64,000 nt of DNA from Lithodes maja (GCA_037953745.1 JBAKBP010007419.1:36168-100167); one strand, 5' to 3'; shown: positions 52,896 to 63,276, numbered from the stretch's first letter. A program made the numbers and translations. The notes: a model not told the origin generated them from the sequence alone.

Positions 52896-54125
52896 TTTAT
52901 GTAGTTATGTATTTATTTAGTATCATTATTTATGTAGTTATGTATTTATTTAGTATCATTATGTATGTAGTTATGTATTTATTTATTATCATTATTTATG
53001 TAGTTATGTATTTATTTAGTATCATTATTTATGTAGTTATGTATTTATTTATTATCATTATTTATGTAGTTATGTATTTATTTAGTAGCATTATTTATGT
53101 AGTTATGTATTTATTTAGTATCATTATGTATGTAGTTATGTATTTATTTAGTAGCATTATTTATGTAGTTATGTATTTATTTAGTAGCATTATTTATGTA
53201 GTTATGTATTTAATTAGTAGCATTATTTATGTAGTTATGTATTTATTTAGTAGCATTATTTATGTAGTTATGTATTTATTTAGTATCATTATTTATGTAG
53301 TTATGTATTTATTTAGTATCATTATTTATGTAGTTATGTATTTATTTAGTATCATTATTTATGTAGTTATGTATTTATTTAGTATCATTATTTATGTAGT
53401 TATGTATTTATTTAGTATCATTATTTATGTAGTTATGTATTTATTTAGTATCATTATTTATGTAGTTATGAATTTATTTAATATCATTATTTATGTAGTT
53501 ATGTATTTATTTAGTAGCATTATTTATGTAGTTATGTATTTATTTAGTATCATTATTTATGTAGTTATGTATTTATTTAGTAGCATTATTTATGTAGTTA
53601 TGTATTTATTTAGTAGCATTATTTATGTAGTTATGTATTTATTTAGTATCATTATTTATGTAGTTATGTATTTATTTAGTAGCATTATTTATGTAGTTAT
53701 GTATTTATTTAGTAGCATTATTTATGTAGTTATGTATTTATTTAATAGCATTATTTATGTAGTTATGTATTTATTTAGTATCATTATTTATGTAGTTATG
53801 TATTTATTTAGTAGCATTATTTATGTAGTTATGTATTTATTTAGTAGCATTATTTATGTAGTTATGTATTTATTTAGTAGCATTATTTATGTAGTTATGT
53901 ATTTATTTAGTATCATTATTTATGTAGTTATGTATTTATTTAGTATCATTATTTATGTAGTTATGTATTTATTTAGTATCATTATTTATGTAGTTATGTA
54001 TTTATTTAGTAGCATTATTTATGTAGTTATGTATTTATTTAGTAGCATTATTTATGTAGTTATGTATTTATTTAGTAGCATTATTTATGTAGTTATGTAT
54101 TTATTTAGTAGCATTATTATCATTA
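52896..54125 (+). repeat. 33-bp minisatellite, about 37 units
   Basis: Period 33 bp (TATGTAGTTATGTATTTATT plus TAGTATCATTATT). Because 33 is a multiple of three the array is open for 413 codons as an 11-residue hydrophobic repeat (MYLFSIIIYVV). Variants (TATC versus AGCA, rare single changes) are not codon-position biased to my eye. It lies between M1d and a left-truncated M2 copy. Confidence 0.93.
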
Positions 54126-54139
54126 TTTGTCTTTATTTA

Positions 54140-54390
54140 TTGAATTAGTTTTCAAGTTTGTACTTTTTTCGGTAGCATAATGTCTCGGCCAAAGGCCAGT
54201 TCCTACTATGTTACAAGCTTGATATCGCTCGCCAAGAACTAATTGACACCTAAATGGCAAATGACAATTAAATGTTGCGAAAGGTCTTAAATTTGCCAAA
54301 CTAATGGGCAAAAGTCTAAAAATTTCAAAATTAATGGAGCTAAGCATGTTGGAGAAGGGAGTCCAGAAAAAACAAAAACTTCCCCTAAAC
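54140..54390 (+). mobile_element. TTAA miniature element M2, copy f (left end replaced)
   Basis: CGGTAGCATAATGTCTCGGCC, AAAGGCCAGTTCC, GATATCGCTCGCCA, CACCTAAATGGCA and a run of AATGGGC words match the right two thirds of M2. Both termini have decayed, and the left part meets the 33-bp array. Confidence 0.7.
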
Positions 54391-54489
54391 GGATGATTCT
54401 ATCCAGTTATTGTGAGACACCTGATATTGAAACCGGGACATGACATTTTAGAATCTTATTTTCTATTATTTCTGAGGAACCCTTAACCA

Positions 54490-54975
54490 TGTTGTTAATT
54501 AACGTCTCTTTGATATCTCCAAGCAAAATGTCAAATTAAATGTTCCTCTTCAATATTCTAAAATAATACCCTGCCAATAAACGTCTCTTCCATATCTCCA
54601 AGCTAAAAGTTATATATAAACGTTTCTTCCACATCTCCAAGCGAAAAGTTATATATAAACGATTCTTCCATATCTCCAAGCGAAAAGTTGTTTATAAACG
54701 TCTCTTCCACATCTCCAAGCGAAACATTATATATAAACGTCTCTTCCACATCTCCAAGCGAAAAGTTGAATATAAATGTTTCTTCCACATCTCCAAGCGA
54801 AACGTTGCCAAAAATGGTCCTTCTCTTTATAATGTCCAAGGAAAACATTGTCATAGTTCACGTCTTCACTATGTCCAAGGAAAACATTGTCATAGTTCAC
54901 GTCTTCACTATGTCCAAGGAAAACATTGTCATAGTTCACGTCTTCACTATGTCCAAGGAAAACATTGCCAATAAC
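54490..54975 (+). repeat. 39-bp minisatellite with two sequence variants
   Basis: First part (about 54500-54815): units with ATCTCCAAGCGAAAAGTT and ATAAACGTCTCTTCCAC. Second part (about 54830-54965): units with ATGTCCAAGGAAAACATTG and TCATAGTTCACGTCTTCACT. Both have a 39-bp period and aligned TCCAAG words, so they are diverged blocks of one array. Eroded units extend to about 55050 and reappear at about 55285-55345. Confidence 0.85.
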
Positions 54976-55065
54976 ATTCTTATTTTCAGTATTTCCGAGC
55001 TAAACGTTTTCCAAATTAGTTATTATATTATGCCCAAGTGAAACGTTACCAAATGTGTTATTTTC

Positions 55066-55279
55066 TTAAGCCCTTCTGTACCGGCGACGTTTTGTCAAGT
55101 TTGTTCCTGCTATATTTAGACGATTTTGTTCAGTTTAAGAAGGATCTGTGGTAGTAAAAAGGTTAAGTGAGATAGTTCGAGGCCTGTTGTGTGCTGGGGG
55201 CCCTTTTAAAACTCAATAAAATCGTCTAATAGTAGCCATAATAGAGTTAAGAGGACGGCACCGGTACTGAAAGGGTTAA
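55066..55279. mobile_element. TTAA miniature element M4, copy f
   Basis: TTAAGCCCTTCTGTACCGG at the left, CACCGGTACTGAAAGGGTTAA at the right, 214 bp. It interrupts the eroded 39-bp array. Strongly similar to M4a inside (TAGACGATTTTGTTCAGTTT, AAGAAGGATCTGTGGTAG). Confidence 0.85.
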
Positions 55280-55390
55280 TTATGTCCAAGCCAATAAAGC
55301 TCTTCTCTTCATTATTTCCAAGCAAAAAACATTGCCAATAAAGTTGTTCTTATAACCCGGTGCTTGCAGGCAGACAAAAGGTTAGCAGGT

Positions 55391-55689
55391 TTAAGGGGAG
55401 GTTTTTAGTTTGCTCCCTAGACCTTCCTCAAGTTTAAAACAAATACCCTGAAGACCACTCTTCGAGATAAATTTGATTTTTTTTTTTGGTAGAAAAATTT
55501 CCCGCTCCTCCTAAGATGCAGGCTCGCTATCGCTCACCAGGAATACATCGACACCTAAATGACAGAAATGACAAAGAAATGGGGTGATAGGTATTAAATT
55601 CGCCAAACTAATTTAGCAAATGTTTTAAAATGTCAAAATTAATGGGGCTAAGCATGCGGGAGAAGGGGTACAGATAAAACAGCCTTTAA
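55391..55689 (+). mobile_element. TTAA miniature element M2, copy g
   Basis: TTAAGGGGAGGTTTTTAG at the left, GATAAAACAGCCTTTAA at the right, 299 bp, with GGCTCGCTATCGCTCACCAGG and CACCTAAATGACA. The central GC hairpin is partly deleted. Confidence 0.82.
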
Positions 55690-55965
55690 GTGGAAACATG
55701 CCCTTGAAGTAGACCATGACCCAGAGAGTTCAGTTGGGGTTATCAAGTTCAGGTTCTGAGGGGTGAGTCATTAGGCTATATTTATAATTATACGTTTTTT
55801 ACATGCACGCAGACACACATACACATACACGTACGTACACTCTCTTGCACCCACACAGACACACACACATACATGTATACACAATCTCTCTTAAGCACAT
55901 ACATTATATACAGTACATAGGATAGACGTCTTGCTCTTACACATACACGAACACACATGCACGCT
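55690..55965 (+). other. Cryptically simple CA-rich spacer
   Basis: Irregular ACACACATACA words from about 55800. No gene or element end is seen. Confidence 0.5.
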
Positions 55966-56005
55966 CTCTCTCTCTCTCTCTCTCATGCCATAGTCCTTAT
56001 ACCAT

Positions 56006-56077
<72 letters not shown>

Positions 56078-56090
56078 GTCCTTATACCAT

Positions 56091-56164
<74 letters not shown>

Positions 56165-56275
56165 GGCATAGTCCTTATACCATGTCCTCTCTCTCTCACT
56201 TTCACTCTCTCTCATGCCATAGTCCTTATACCATGTTCTCACTCTCTCTCTCACTCTCACTCTCTCTCTCACTCG
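55966..56275 (+). repeat. Composite (CT)n array with 25-bp spacer
   Basis: Long (CT)n blocks alternate with a conserved spacer (CATAGTCCTTATACCATGTT) at about 55985, 56074, 56164 and 56216. The spacer is nearly identical each time, so the microsatellite-plus-spacer unit was duplicated in tandem. Confidence 0.92.
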
Positions 56276-56441
56276 AATAATTTGCTACGGAATCATACCC
56301 ACCAGCCAAACAAGAATAGTATCACCGACAATAGGAAAACCAGCTTTGAATAAGTGGATATACTGGGATTTTTTTCTATAGCAGGTTATTTTCCTGCTCT
56401 TGATCGTTCTTGGCCTGTAAGACATTTTCCACGAATGCTTC

Positions 56442-56777
56442 TTAAGGGGAGGTTTTTAGTATGTTTCCTACTCCTCCAGCAATCTTAAAATTTCACCCCC
56501 TTGACCCACTTTCAAGATAAATTTGTACATTTTTCGGGAGAAAAATTTCCCGGCCGAAGGCCGGTTACTCTTAAATTACAGGCTCGCTATCGCTCGCCAG
56601 GATAAAATCGACACCTAAATGGCACGAAAAGTCTTAAAATTGACAGAATGGGGCGAAAATTCTTAAAAATCACCAAACTGATGGGGCAAACGTCTTAAAA
56701 TCTCAAAAGCAATGGGGCTAGACATGAGGGAGAAAGGGGTCAAGAAAAAAGTCCCTCAAGTGGAAATCTCCCCTTAA
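56442..56777 (+). mobile_element. TTAA miniature element M2, copy h
   Basis: Well preserved: TTAAGGGGAGGTTTTTAGT at the left, GTGGAAATCTCCCCTTAA at the right, 336 bp, with the perfect core CCCGGCCGAAGGCCGG and GGCTCGCTATCGCTCGCCAG. Confidence 0.9.
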
Positions 56778-56867
56778 CATATTCAATTATTCTAGAGTTA
56801 GAGGACACCAATGTATGTTTTACTATTGCTACCTTCACACGATTTTATTTAATCTAGGAAGAACATG

Positions 56868-57415
56868 TGATAATTATAGAGATGTAGATAATTATAGAGT
56901 TGTAGTAGATAATTATAGAGTTGTAGTAGATAATTATAGAGTTGTAGTAGATAATTATAGAGTTGTAGTAGATAATCATAGAGTTGTAGTAGATAATTAT
57001 AGAGTTGTAGTAGATAATTATAGAGTTGTAGTAGATAATTATAGAGTTGTAGTAGATAATCATAGAGTTGTAGTAGATAATTATAGAGTTGTAGTAAATA
57101 ATTATAGAGTTGTAGTAGATAATTATAGAGTTGTAGTAGATAATTATAGAGTTGTAGTAGATAATCATAGAGTTGTAGTAGATAATTATAGAGTTGTAGT
57201 AAATAATTATAGAGTTGTAGTAGATAATTATAGAGTTGTAGTAGATAATTATAGAGTTGTAGTAGATAATCATAGAGTTGTAGTAGATAATTATAGAGTT
57301 GTAGTAAATAATTATAGAGTTGTAGTAGATAATTATAGAGTTGTAGTAAATAATTATAGAGTTGTAGTAGATAATTATAGAGTTGTAGTAAATAATTATA
57401 GAGTTGTAGTAGATA
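56868..57415 (+). repeat. 21-bp minisatellite with higher-order structure, about 26 units
   Basis: Period 21 bp (GATAATTATAGAGTTGTAGTA). Two marked variants (GATAATCAT and AATAATTAT) recur in the order CAT-type, standard, AAT-type, standard, standard, giving a 105-bp higher-order unit at least twice. The array then changes to alternating standard and AAT-type units. It is open on both strands because 21 is a multiple of three. Confidence 0.92.
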
Positions 57416-57585
57416 TTCTTCTCTTAATTGATACCTAGCATTCCTTCTCAAGTTGCATAAAATCGCCTGCATGTAGCTAGCGAGCATAACACCAGATTGG
57501 CATGCTCAAAATAGAAAAGGCCTTGCCATTTCTCATTTTCAATTGTTCACATGCTTATTGTGTACAAGATGAACGAAGGGGTTAA
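57416..57585. mobile_element. TTAA miniature element M4, copy g (remnant)
   Basis: CCTTCTCAAGTTGCATAAAATCG and GATGAACGAAGGGGTTAA match the right half of M4 elements. Its terminal TTAA (57582-57585) is shared with the next element. The left half is missing next to the 21-bp array. Confidence 0.55.
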
Positions 57586-57917
57586 GGGGAGATTTCCACT
57601 TGAGGGATTTTTTTCTGGACTCCTTTCTCCCTCATGTTTAGCCCCATTGTTTTTCTAATTTTAAGACGTTTGCCCCATCATTTTGACGATTTTAAGAACT
57701 TTCAACCCATTTCTATCAATGTTAAGACCTTTCGTGCCATTTAGGTGTCGATTTTATCCTGGCGAGCGATAGCGAGCCTCTAATTTAAGAGGAACCGGCT
57801 ATCAGCCGGGACATTTTTCTACCGAAAATTGTACAAATTTATCTTGAAAGGTGCTCAAGGGGGTGTAATCTTAAGCTTGAAGGATATCTAGGGCCCAAAC
57901 TAAAAACCTCCCCTTAA
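57582..57917 (-). mobile_element. TTAA miniature element M2, copy i
   Basis: Inverted copy: TTAAGGGGAGATTTCCAC at the left, AAACCTCCCCTTAA at the right, 336 bp. It is a close mirror of M2h. It shares its left TTAA with M4g and its right TTAA with M2j. Confidence 0.88.
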
Positions 57918-58224
57918 GGGGAGGCAGACGTTCGGCCCATTAGTTTGGGGATTTTAACACCTTTCGCCCCATTTCGTTGTCAATTTTAAGACCTATCGTG
58001 CCATTTAGGTGTCGATTTTTTCCTGGAGAGCGATAGTGAGCCTGCAATTTTAAGAGGAACCGGCCTTCGGCCGGTAAATTTTTCTACCGAAAAATGTACA
58101 AATTTATCTTGAAGGGGGGTCTAGAGGGTGTTTTTCTCAGCTTGATGGAGGTCTAGGGAGGAAACTAAAACAATATATGAATAAATGAATTAATAGAGCA
58201 AATAAACGGCCAGTCTCCCCTTAA
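57914..58224 (-). mobile_element. TTAA miniature element M2, copy j
   Basis: Begins at the TTAA shared with M2i (TTAAGGGGAGGCAGACG), with CCTGGAGAGCGATAGTGAGCC and CGGCCTTCGGCCGG, and ends CCAGTCTCCCCTTAA. 311 bp. Part of it lies in the 642-bp duplication. Confidence 0.87.
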
Positions 58225-58388
58225 GATTAAAACAAAAAGGTATATGCCAAATATTTGAAGGCTCCCTGTGTATAAAAAGTAGTCTGGGGGTAACCACATT
58301 ACATTGCCCGGTGGCCTTACTAGGGGTTGGGGATTTCAAGGTGTCAATACATTCACCAGTATTTTTCTCTGGGTATTTTCAAGATGAT

Positions 58389-58461
<73 letters not shown>

Positions 58462-58519
58462 CATGATAATTGGAGACAGTATGTGTTCTACGTTATATAT
58501 TTGCTAAACCCTTGCACGC

Positions 58520-58585
58520 ACATAAGAACATAAGAACATAAGAAAATAGGAGTCTGCAGAAAGCCGATTGGCCTAAGCAAGGCAG
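58520..58585 (-). mobile_element. Family B tail fragment created by the tandem duplication
   Basis: A 66-bp piece of B tail and adjacent 3' untranslated sequence (CATAAGAACATAAG ... GCAAGGCAG), identical to 59162-59227 and cut where the second repeat unit begins. Confidence 0.85.
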
Positions 58586-58866
58586 TTTGGGGATTTTAAC
58601 ACCTTTCGCCCCATTTCGTTGTCAATTTTAAGACCTATCGTGCCATTTAGGTGTCGATTTTTTCCTGGAGAGCGATAGTGAGCCTGCAATTTTAAGAGGA
58701 ACCGGCCTTCGGCCGGTAAATTTTTCTACCGAAAAATGTACAAATTTATCTTGAAGGGGGGTCTAGAGGGTGTTTTTCTCGGCTTGATGGAGGTCTAGGG
58801 AGGAAACTAAAACAATATATGAATAAATGAATTAATAGAGCAAATAAACGGCCAGTCTCCCCTTAA
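58586..58866 (-). mobile_element. Partial M2 copy k, created by the duplication
   Basis: The right 281 bp of M2j, repeated. It has the terminal CTCCCCTTAA but no left terminus, so it was not inserted by transposition. Confidence 0.85.
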
Positions 58867-59030
58867 GATTAAAACAAAAAAGTATATGCCAAATATTTGA
58901 AGGCTCCCTGTGTATAAAAAGTAGTCTGGGGGTAACCACATTACATTGCCCGGTGGCCTTACTAGGGGTTGGGGATTTCAAGGTGTCAATACATTCACCA
59001 GTATTTTTCTCTGGGTATTTTCAAGATTAT

Positions 59031-59101
<71 letters not shown>

Positions 59102-59160
59102 CATGATAATTGGAGACAGTATGTGTTCTACGTTATATATTTGCTAAACCCTTGCACGCA

Positions 59161-61410
59161 CATAAGAACATAAGAACATAAGAAAATAGGAGTCTGCAGA
59201 AAGCCGATTGGCCTAAGCAAGGCAGATCCCTGTCCCACACAACCCAATTACAAAGCCCAATTATAGGCTCAACACTCTAATACCCTGAGGATCATCTTAC
59301 CAAAACGGTTAGAGATTAATGCAGGATTACGGGGGTCTGCAGAGCGCTGATTGGCCCAACCCTGCTGATCCCCCTTCACACCCAACCCTTCTCGTCCATA
59401 TGCTTATCTAATTTTATCTTAAAGCTCCCTATCGTTTTTAATCCCACTATAGCACCTGGTAGTCCATTCCACCCATCTACAACTCTGTTACCAAACCAAT
59501 ATTTGCCTATATCTTTTCTGAAACGAAATTTATCTAATTTGAAACCATTGGTACGAGTTCTTTCGCTATCACTGAGCTTTAGTACATTTGGCATGTCCCC
59601 TTTGTTAATCCCACTAACCCACTTGAATACCTCTATCGTATCCCCTCTAACTCTGCGTCTCTCTAACGAATGTAAACCTAATTTCTTCAACCTTTCTTCA
59701 TACGGAAGATTTCTAATATTATGGATCATTTTTGTCATTCTACGCTGTACTCTCTCCAATGAATCTATGTCCATTCTGTAATAAGGACACCAGAATTGGA
59801 CAGCATAATCCATATGGGGTCTCACTAATGACAAGTAAAGTTTTAAGATAACATCAGCAGTTCTGTTACTCACACTCCTAGAGATGAACCCGAGAATCCT
59901 GTTTGCCTTATTACGAACGCTTATACACTGTTTTCTAGGCTTCAAATCATTGCTAACAAACACACCTAGATCTTTCTCGCAGTCTGAATTTTCTAATTCT
60001 AAATTAGCTAGTTTATATTTAACATTTGTTTGCATCTTCCCTATCTTTAATACCTTGCATTTGTCAATGTTAAACTTCATCTGCCAATTTACTGACCATT
60101 CATGTAAGGTATCTAGATCTCTTTGGAGGCACTCTATATCGCTATCTGAATCAATTGATCTCCCCATTTTAGTATCGTCTGCGAATTTACTTATCCTACT
60201 AGTTATACCTAAATCTAGGTCATTTATGTATATAAGAAACAACAGGGGACCTAATACCGATCCCTGGGGGACACCACTTTTGACTGCTCCCCACTCTGAC
60301 TTGGTACCATTTATGCTGACTTTCTGTTTCCTACCAATTAGCCATGACCTAATCCATCCCAACAACGATCCTCCTATTCCATGTGCCTCAACCTTTCTCA
60401 TCAATCTCTCATGAGGGACTCTGTCGAAAGCTTTACTGAAATCTAAATAAATAATATCATATGACTTGTCACTATCTACTGCTTCATATACCTCTGAGAA
60501 AAAGCTAAGCAAATTAGTAAGGCAAGAACGTCCCTGAGTGAATCCATGCTGAGAAGAATTTATTAAGTTAAATTTGTCTAAGTGGCTTCTAATTTTCCTA
60601 GCAATAATAGACTCTAGCAACTTTCCTATGATTGATGTGAGACTAATGGGACGGTAATTGGATGCTATCGATTTATCACCTTTTTTGAAGATCGGAACTA
60701 CATTTGCAAGCTTCCAAGCTTCTGGAACTAAACCTGTTTCTAATAACTTGTTAAATAAAAATGCTAATGGACTACTTAACTCATCTCTGCATTCTTTTAA
60801 TACTCTAGCATATACCTCGTCAGGACCAGGCGATTTTTGAGGTTTCAGTCTGTCAATTTCCTTAAGCACATCATTTCTACTTATACTAACTGTACTTAAC
60901 ATATTTTCTATACTATCACTATATACCATATTGACTTCTGGAATCTGTGCCAAATTTTCATTAGTGAAAACGGAAAGAAACTGACTATTTAATGTACTAC
61001 ACATTTCTAAATCATTTTCTGTTATTTCTCCTATTGAAGTTTTTAGGGGGCCTATTAAATCTCTAACTTTAGATTTATATAGTTGGTAAAAAGCTTTAGG
61101 GTTATTTTTTGAGTCACTGGCTATCCTTATTTCATAATTTCTTTTTGCTTTCCTGATTTCCTTTTTGACCTGTCTTGATAGAGTCTGATAGTCTATAATT
61201 ATGTAGATGATTTTCGCCTTTCTTTATTTTTCTATATATTCCTTTCTTTTTTCCTATAAGATCTATTAGCTTATTAGTCATCCATTTTGGTTGGTTCTGC
61301 GTCGATCTAAATCTTCTTTTAGGGATATTTTGAGCATTGTGGAGTGAAGCAATAAACTGGTTATATGTAGGTGGCAAGTTTAACTCTGGCATATCCTGAC
61401 TTAATTGCTA
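59161..61410 (-). mobile_element. CR1-like family B copy B5 (5'-truncated)
   Basis: Minus strand: tail at 59161-59185, 3' untranslated region, ORF2 remnant to about 61400. The 5' end is lost within the endonuclease-RT linker. It is somewhat more diverged from B3 at its 5' side (NLPPTYNQFIASL) than in RT, and may be a different subfamily. Confidence 0.85.
59376..61004 (-). pseudogene. RT and C-terminus of family B5 (542 aa)
   Basis: An open frame covering SPGPDEVYARVLKE, VVPIFKKGDKS, NYRPISLTS, QHGFTQGRSCLTN, YLDFSKAFDRVPH, SGVPQGSVLGPLLF, FADDTK and the complete C-terminus to HMDEKGWV. Upstream, the linker (KRRFRSTQNQPKWMTNKLIDL, 61132-61392) is in another frame after an indel near 61100-61180. 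The endonuclease is absent. The RT is intact but the copy cannot be autonomous. Confidence 0.87.
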
Positions 61411-61614
61411 AACAGTAGGGTCCACCCTTAAGTTTCTTGGTGAAAGGTAAGGAATGGGTACCTATGGGAAAAAGAAATAAAACAAAAAAACACTACTCAA
61501 GCACAAAGGCAGTCAGTTGGCGATTGGAGGTGATATTATATTGATCTATGTGACCTTCGAAAGTTTGGACTGTGTGTCAGTCTACAACCTTGTTTGACAG
61601 TTTACTCCTCAGGT
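61411..61614 (+). other. Unassigned sequence
   Basis: About 200 bp between B5 and M2l with no recognisable gene, repeat or element terminus. Confidence 0.5.
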
Positions 61615-61949
61615 TAAGGGGAGGTATTCAGTTTATTCCCTAGACCTCCATCAAGCTTTAAAGTACGCCCCATTGACCCCTTTTCAAGATTAATTTGTAC
61701 ATTTTTCGGTAGAAAAATGTCCCGGCTGAAAGCCGGTTCCTCTTAAATTACAGGCTCGCTATCGCTCGCCAGGATAAAATCGACACCTAAATGGCACGAA
61801 AGGTCTTAAAATTGACAGAAATGGGTTGAAAGTTCTTAAAATCGTCAAAATAATGGGGCAAACGTCTTAAAATCTCAAAAGCAATGGGGCTAACCATGAG
61901 GGAGAAAGGGGTCAAGAAAAAAATCCCTCAAGTGGAAATCTCCCCTTAA
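61615..61949 (+). mobile_element. TTAA miniature element M2, copy l
   Basis: TTAAGGGGAGGTATTCAG at the left, GTGGAAATCTCCCCTTAA at the right, 335 bp, with GGCTCGCTATCGCTCGCCAG intact and CCCGGCTGAAAGCCGG as core. Very close to M2h. Confidence 0.9.
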
Positions 61950-61996
61950 CAACTCGGTTGAATAAGAAGTGTTTTGTTCCGCGTGACTGAGGCCTT

Positions 61997-62035
61997 TCCA
62001 CCACCACCACCACTACTACTACTACTACTACTTCC
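61997..62035 (+). repeat. Short (CCA)n(CTA)n tract
   Basis: About 40 bp of CCACCACCACTACTACTA. No gene nearby. Confidence 0.85.
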
Positions 62036-62240
62036 ACCATCAAGGAGTCCATTAGATAACACATACGATCACTTATAACATTGTGGGACCTCTTATGGAT
62101 TGTTAATATAACGATTTTCATTATTTTATCGATGTAATGTATATCTTATATGAATTACTTGATAAGTTGTATATTGACGTATATACAATTTTACTCCTAA
62201 ATAAGCCGATGCTCATGAGGTACTGTACGATGTGTGGTAC

Positions 62241-62449
62241 GGTCGCGCTAATAAGTCATGTTCCAGCTGTCATTACGTTTATCTCGCTCTGTGCTGTATT
62301 AATGTCTGTCAGATGTTGAATAGGGTGGGTAAGTGTAGGAACATGTTTGTATATTTCACTCGATATGAAGAAATGAAGCTTAGATATTGCTGACACCAAT
62401 TATTGATGAAAACATAATTGGTGCCGAGCCATCACTTATTAGCGCGACT
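62241..62449. mobile_element. Miniature element M5, copy a, with perfect 15-bp inverted ends
   Basis: GTCGCGCTAATAAGT at 62242 and its exact reverse complement ending at 62448. GTAC is found immediately outside on both sides (62237-62240 and 62450-62453), a possible 4-bp target duplication. About 209 bp, non-coding. A partial inverted copy lies at 49283-49466. Confidence 0.75.
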
Positions 62450-62809
62450 GTACATCTAAGAAATACTGTGTGTATGTGTGTGTGTTACTCAGTTACTTGT
62501 TCGTCAAGGGGAATCCACGCAATGCGAGCTAAGCTCATTATTATCGCGCCTCCTTAACTGGGAATGTATTGCGTGAAATGCATGTTAAGTGTTTTATGTA
62601 CTGTTGGAATGGCTGTGGATGTGTGTGTAGTCTGTATTTAGCCAATTGGCGACATCGGAAACGAAGGCTTAGGGTGGATCTGTTTGGTACCATTCTCACT
62701 ATAGACGGTACCGTCTCGCCCGAAGGCTTAGGTAGCCATCAGCTTAGGTGAACCATATGATACCCATCTCGCCTTGTACCATTTTTGCCAACCCCAGATG
62801 GGACGTCAC
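62450..62809 (+). other. Unassigned sequence
   Basis: No gene found. There is an imperfect direct repeat of GAAGGCTTAGG (about 62662 and 62723) and a short internal inverted pair around GGTACCATTCTC ... GACGGTACC. The 60-codon frame here has no recognisable features. Confidence 0.5.
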
Positions 62810-63045
62810 AACGTCAAGTGTGTTGCAAAGACGTGTGGTGTGCTTGTTAAGTGTAGTGAAATTAATAGGAGGAGGAGGTGTTTGTGAGAGTTAGCTAGAT
62901 TACACTCTGTGTAGGTGAGGCACAAATAGAAACAGTGAGGGAAGCCAGGCAAATGAAACAGGAGTTCCAGCAACTCCTTATAATATGCCTATGTGGCCTC
63001 CCATGGGTACTGCCCTGCTCGACTGGTGCCTATAATCTCCCCAAT
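62810..63045 (-). repeat. Dispersed repeat R1, copy 2
   Basis: The reverse complement of 33686-33925 in block order: GTGCTTGTTAAGTGTAGTGAAAT, GGAGGTGTTTGTGAGAGTTAGCT, CTGTGTAGGTGAGGCACAAAT, GGAGTTCCAGCA, GCCTATGTGGCCTCC and GTACTGCCCTGCTCG. More complete than copy 1 on its inner side. Confidence 0.65.
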
Positions 63046-63199
63046 ACGACGATTGTTTAGCGAAATGTGTTGTATATTATGGAAACTTGTCATTAATATG
63101 ATGCAAAGACAGTACGTTTCATATTTCTTCATTAAATATCGAAACATTAGCTGTCAAAGGATTGAATTTACCTACAGATCAAAACAAGCATACTATAGA

Positions 63200-63202
<3 letters not shown>

Positions 63203-63276
<74 letters not shown>
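63203..63276 (+). repeat. (GA)n microsatellite
   Basis: About 74 bp of uninterrupted GA dinucleotides. The Arg/Glu and Ser/Leu frames over it are artefacts. Confidence 0.97.

Larger units (their letters stand above)
57944..59227 (+). repeat. 642-bp direct tandem duplication
   Basis: 57944-58585 and 58586-59227 are near identical. Each holds the right part of an M2 element, a block of about 160 bp, a (GT)n array (58391-58457 and 59034-59097), a short unique stretch and the tail end of a family B element. The junction joins B tail (AAGGCAG) to M2 (TTTGGGG) with only an AG in common. Only a few substitutions separate the two units, so the event is recent. Confidence 0.92.

Noticed and set aside
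52907..54148. 413-codon hydrophobic repeat protein
   Set aside because: Explained by a 33-bp tandem repeat whose period is a multiple of three; no start context, signal or domain beyond the repeat.
56815..57487. Two overlapping open frames of about 200 codons on opposite strands
   Set aside because: Both are products of the 21-bp minisatellite; open frames on both strands through the same repeat are not evidence of genes.
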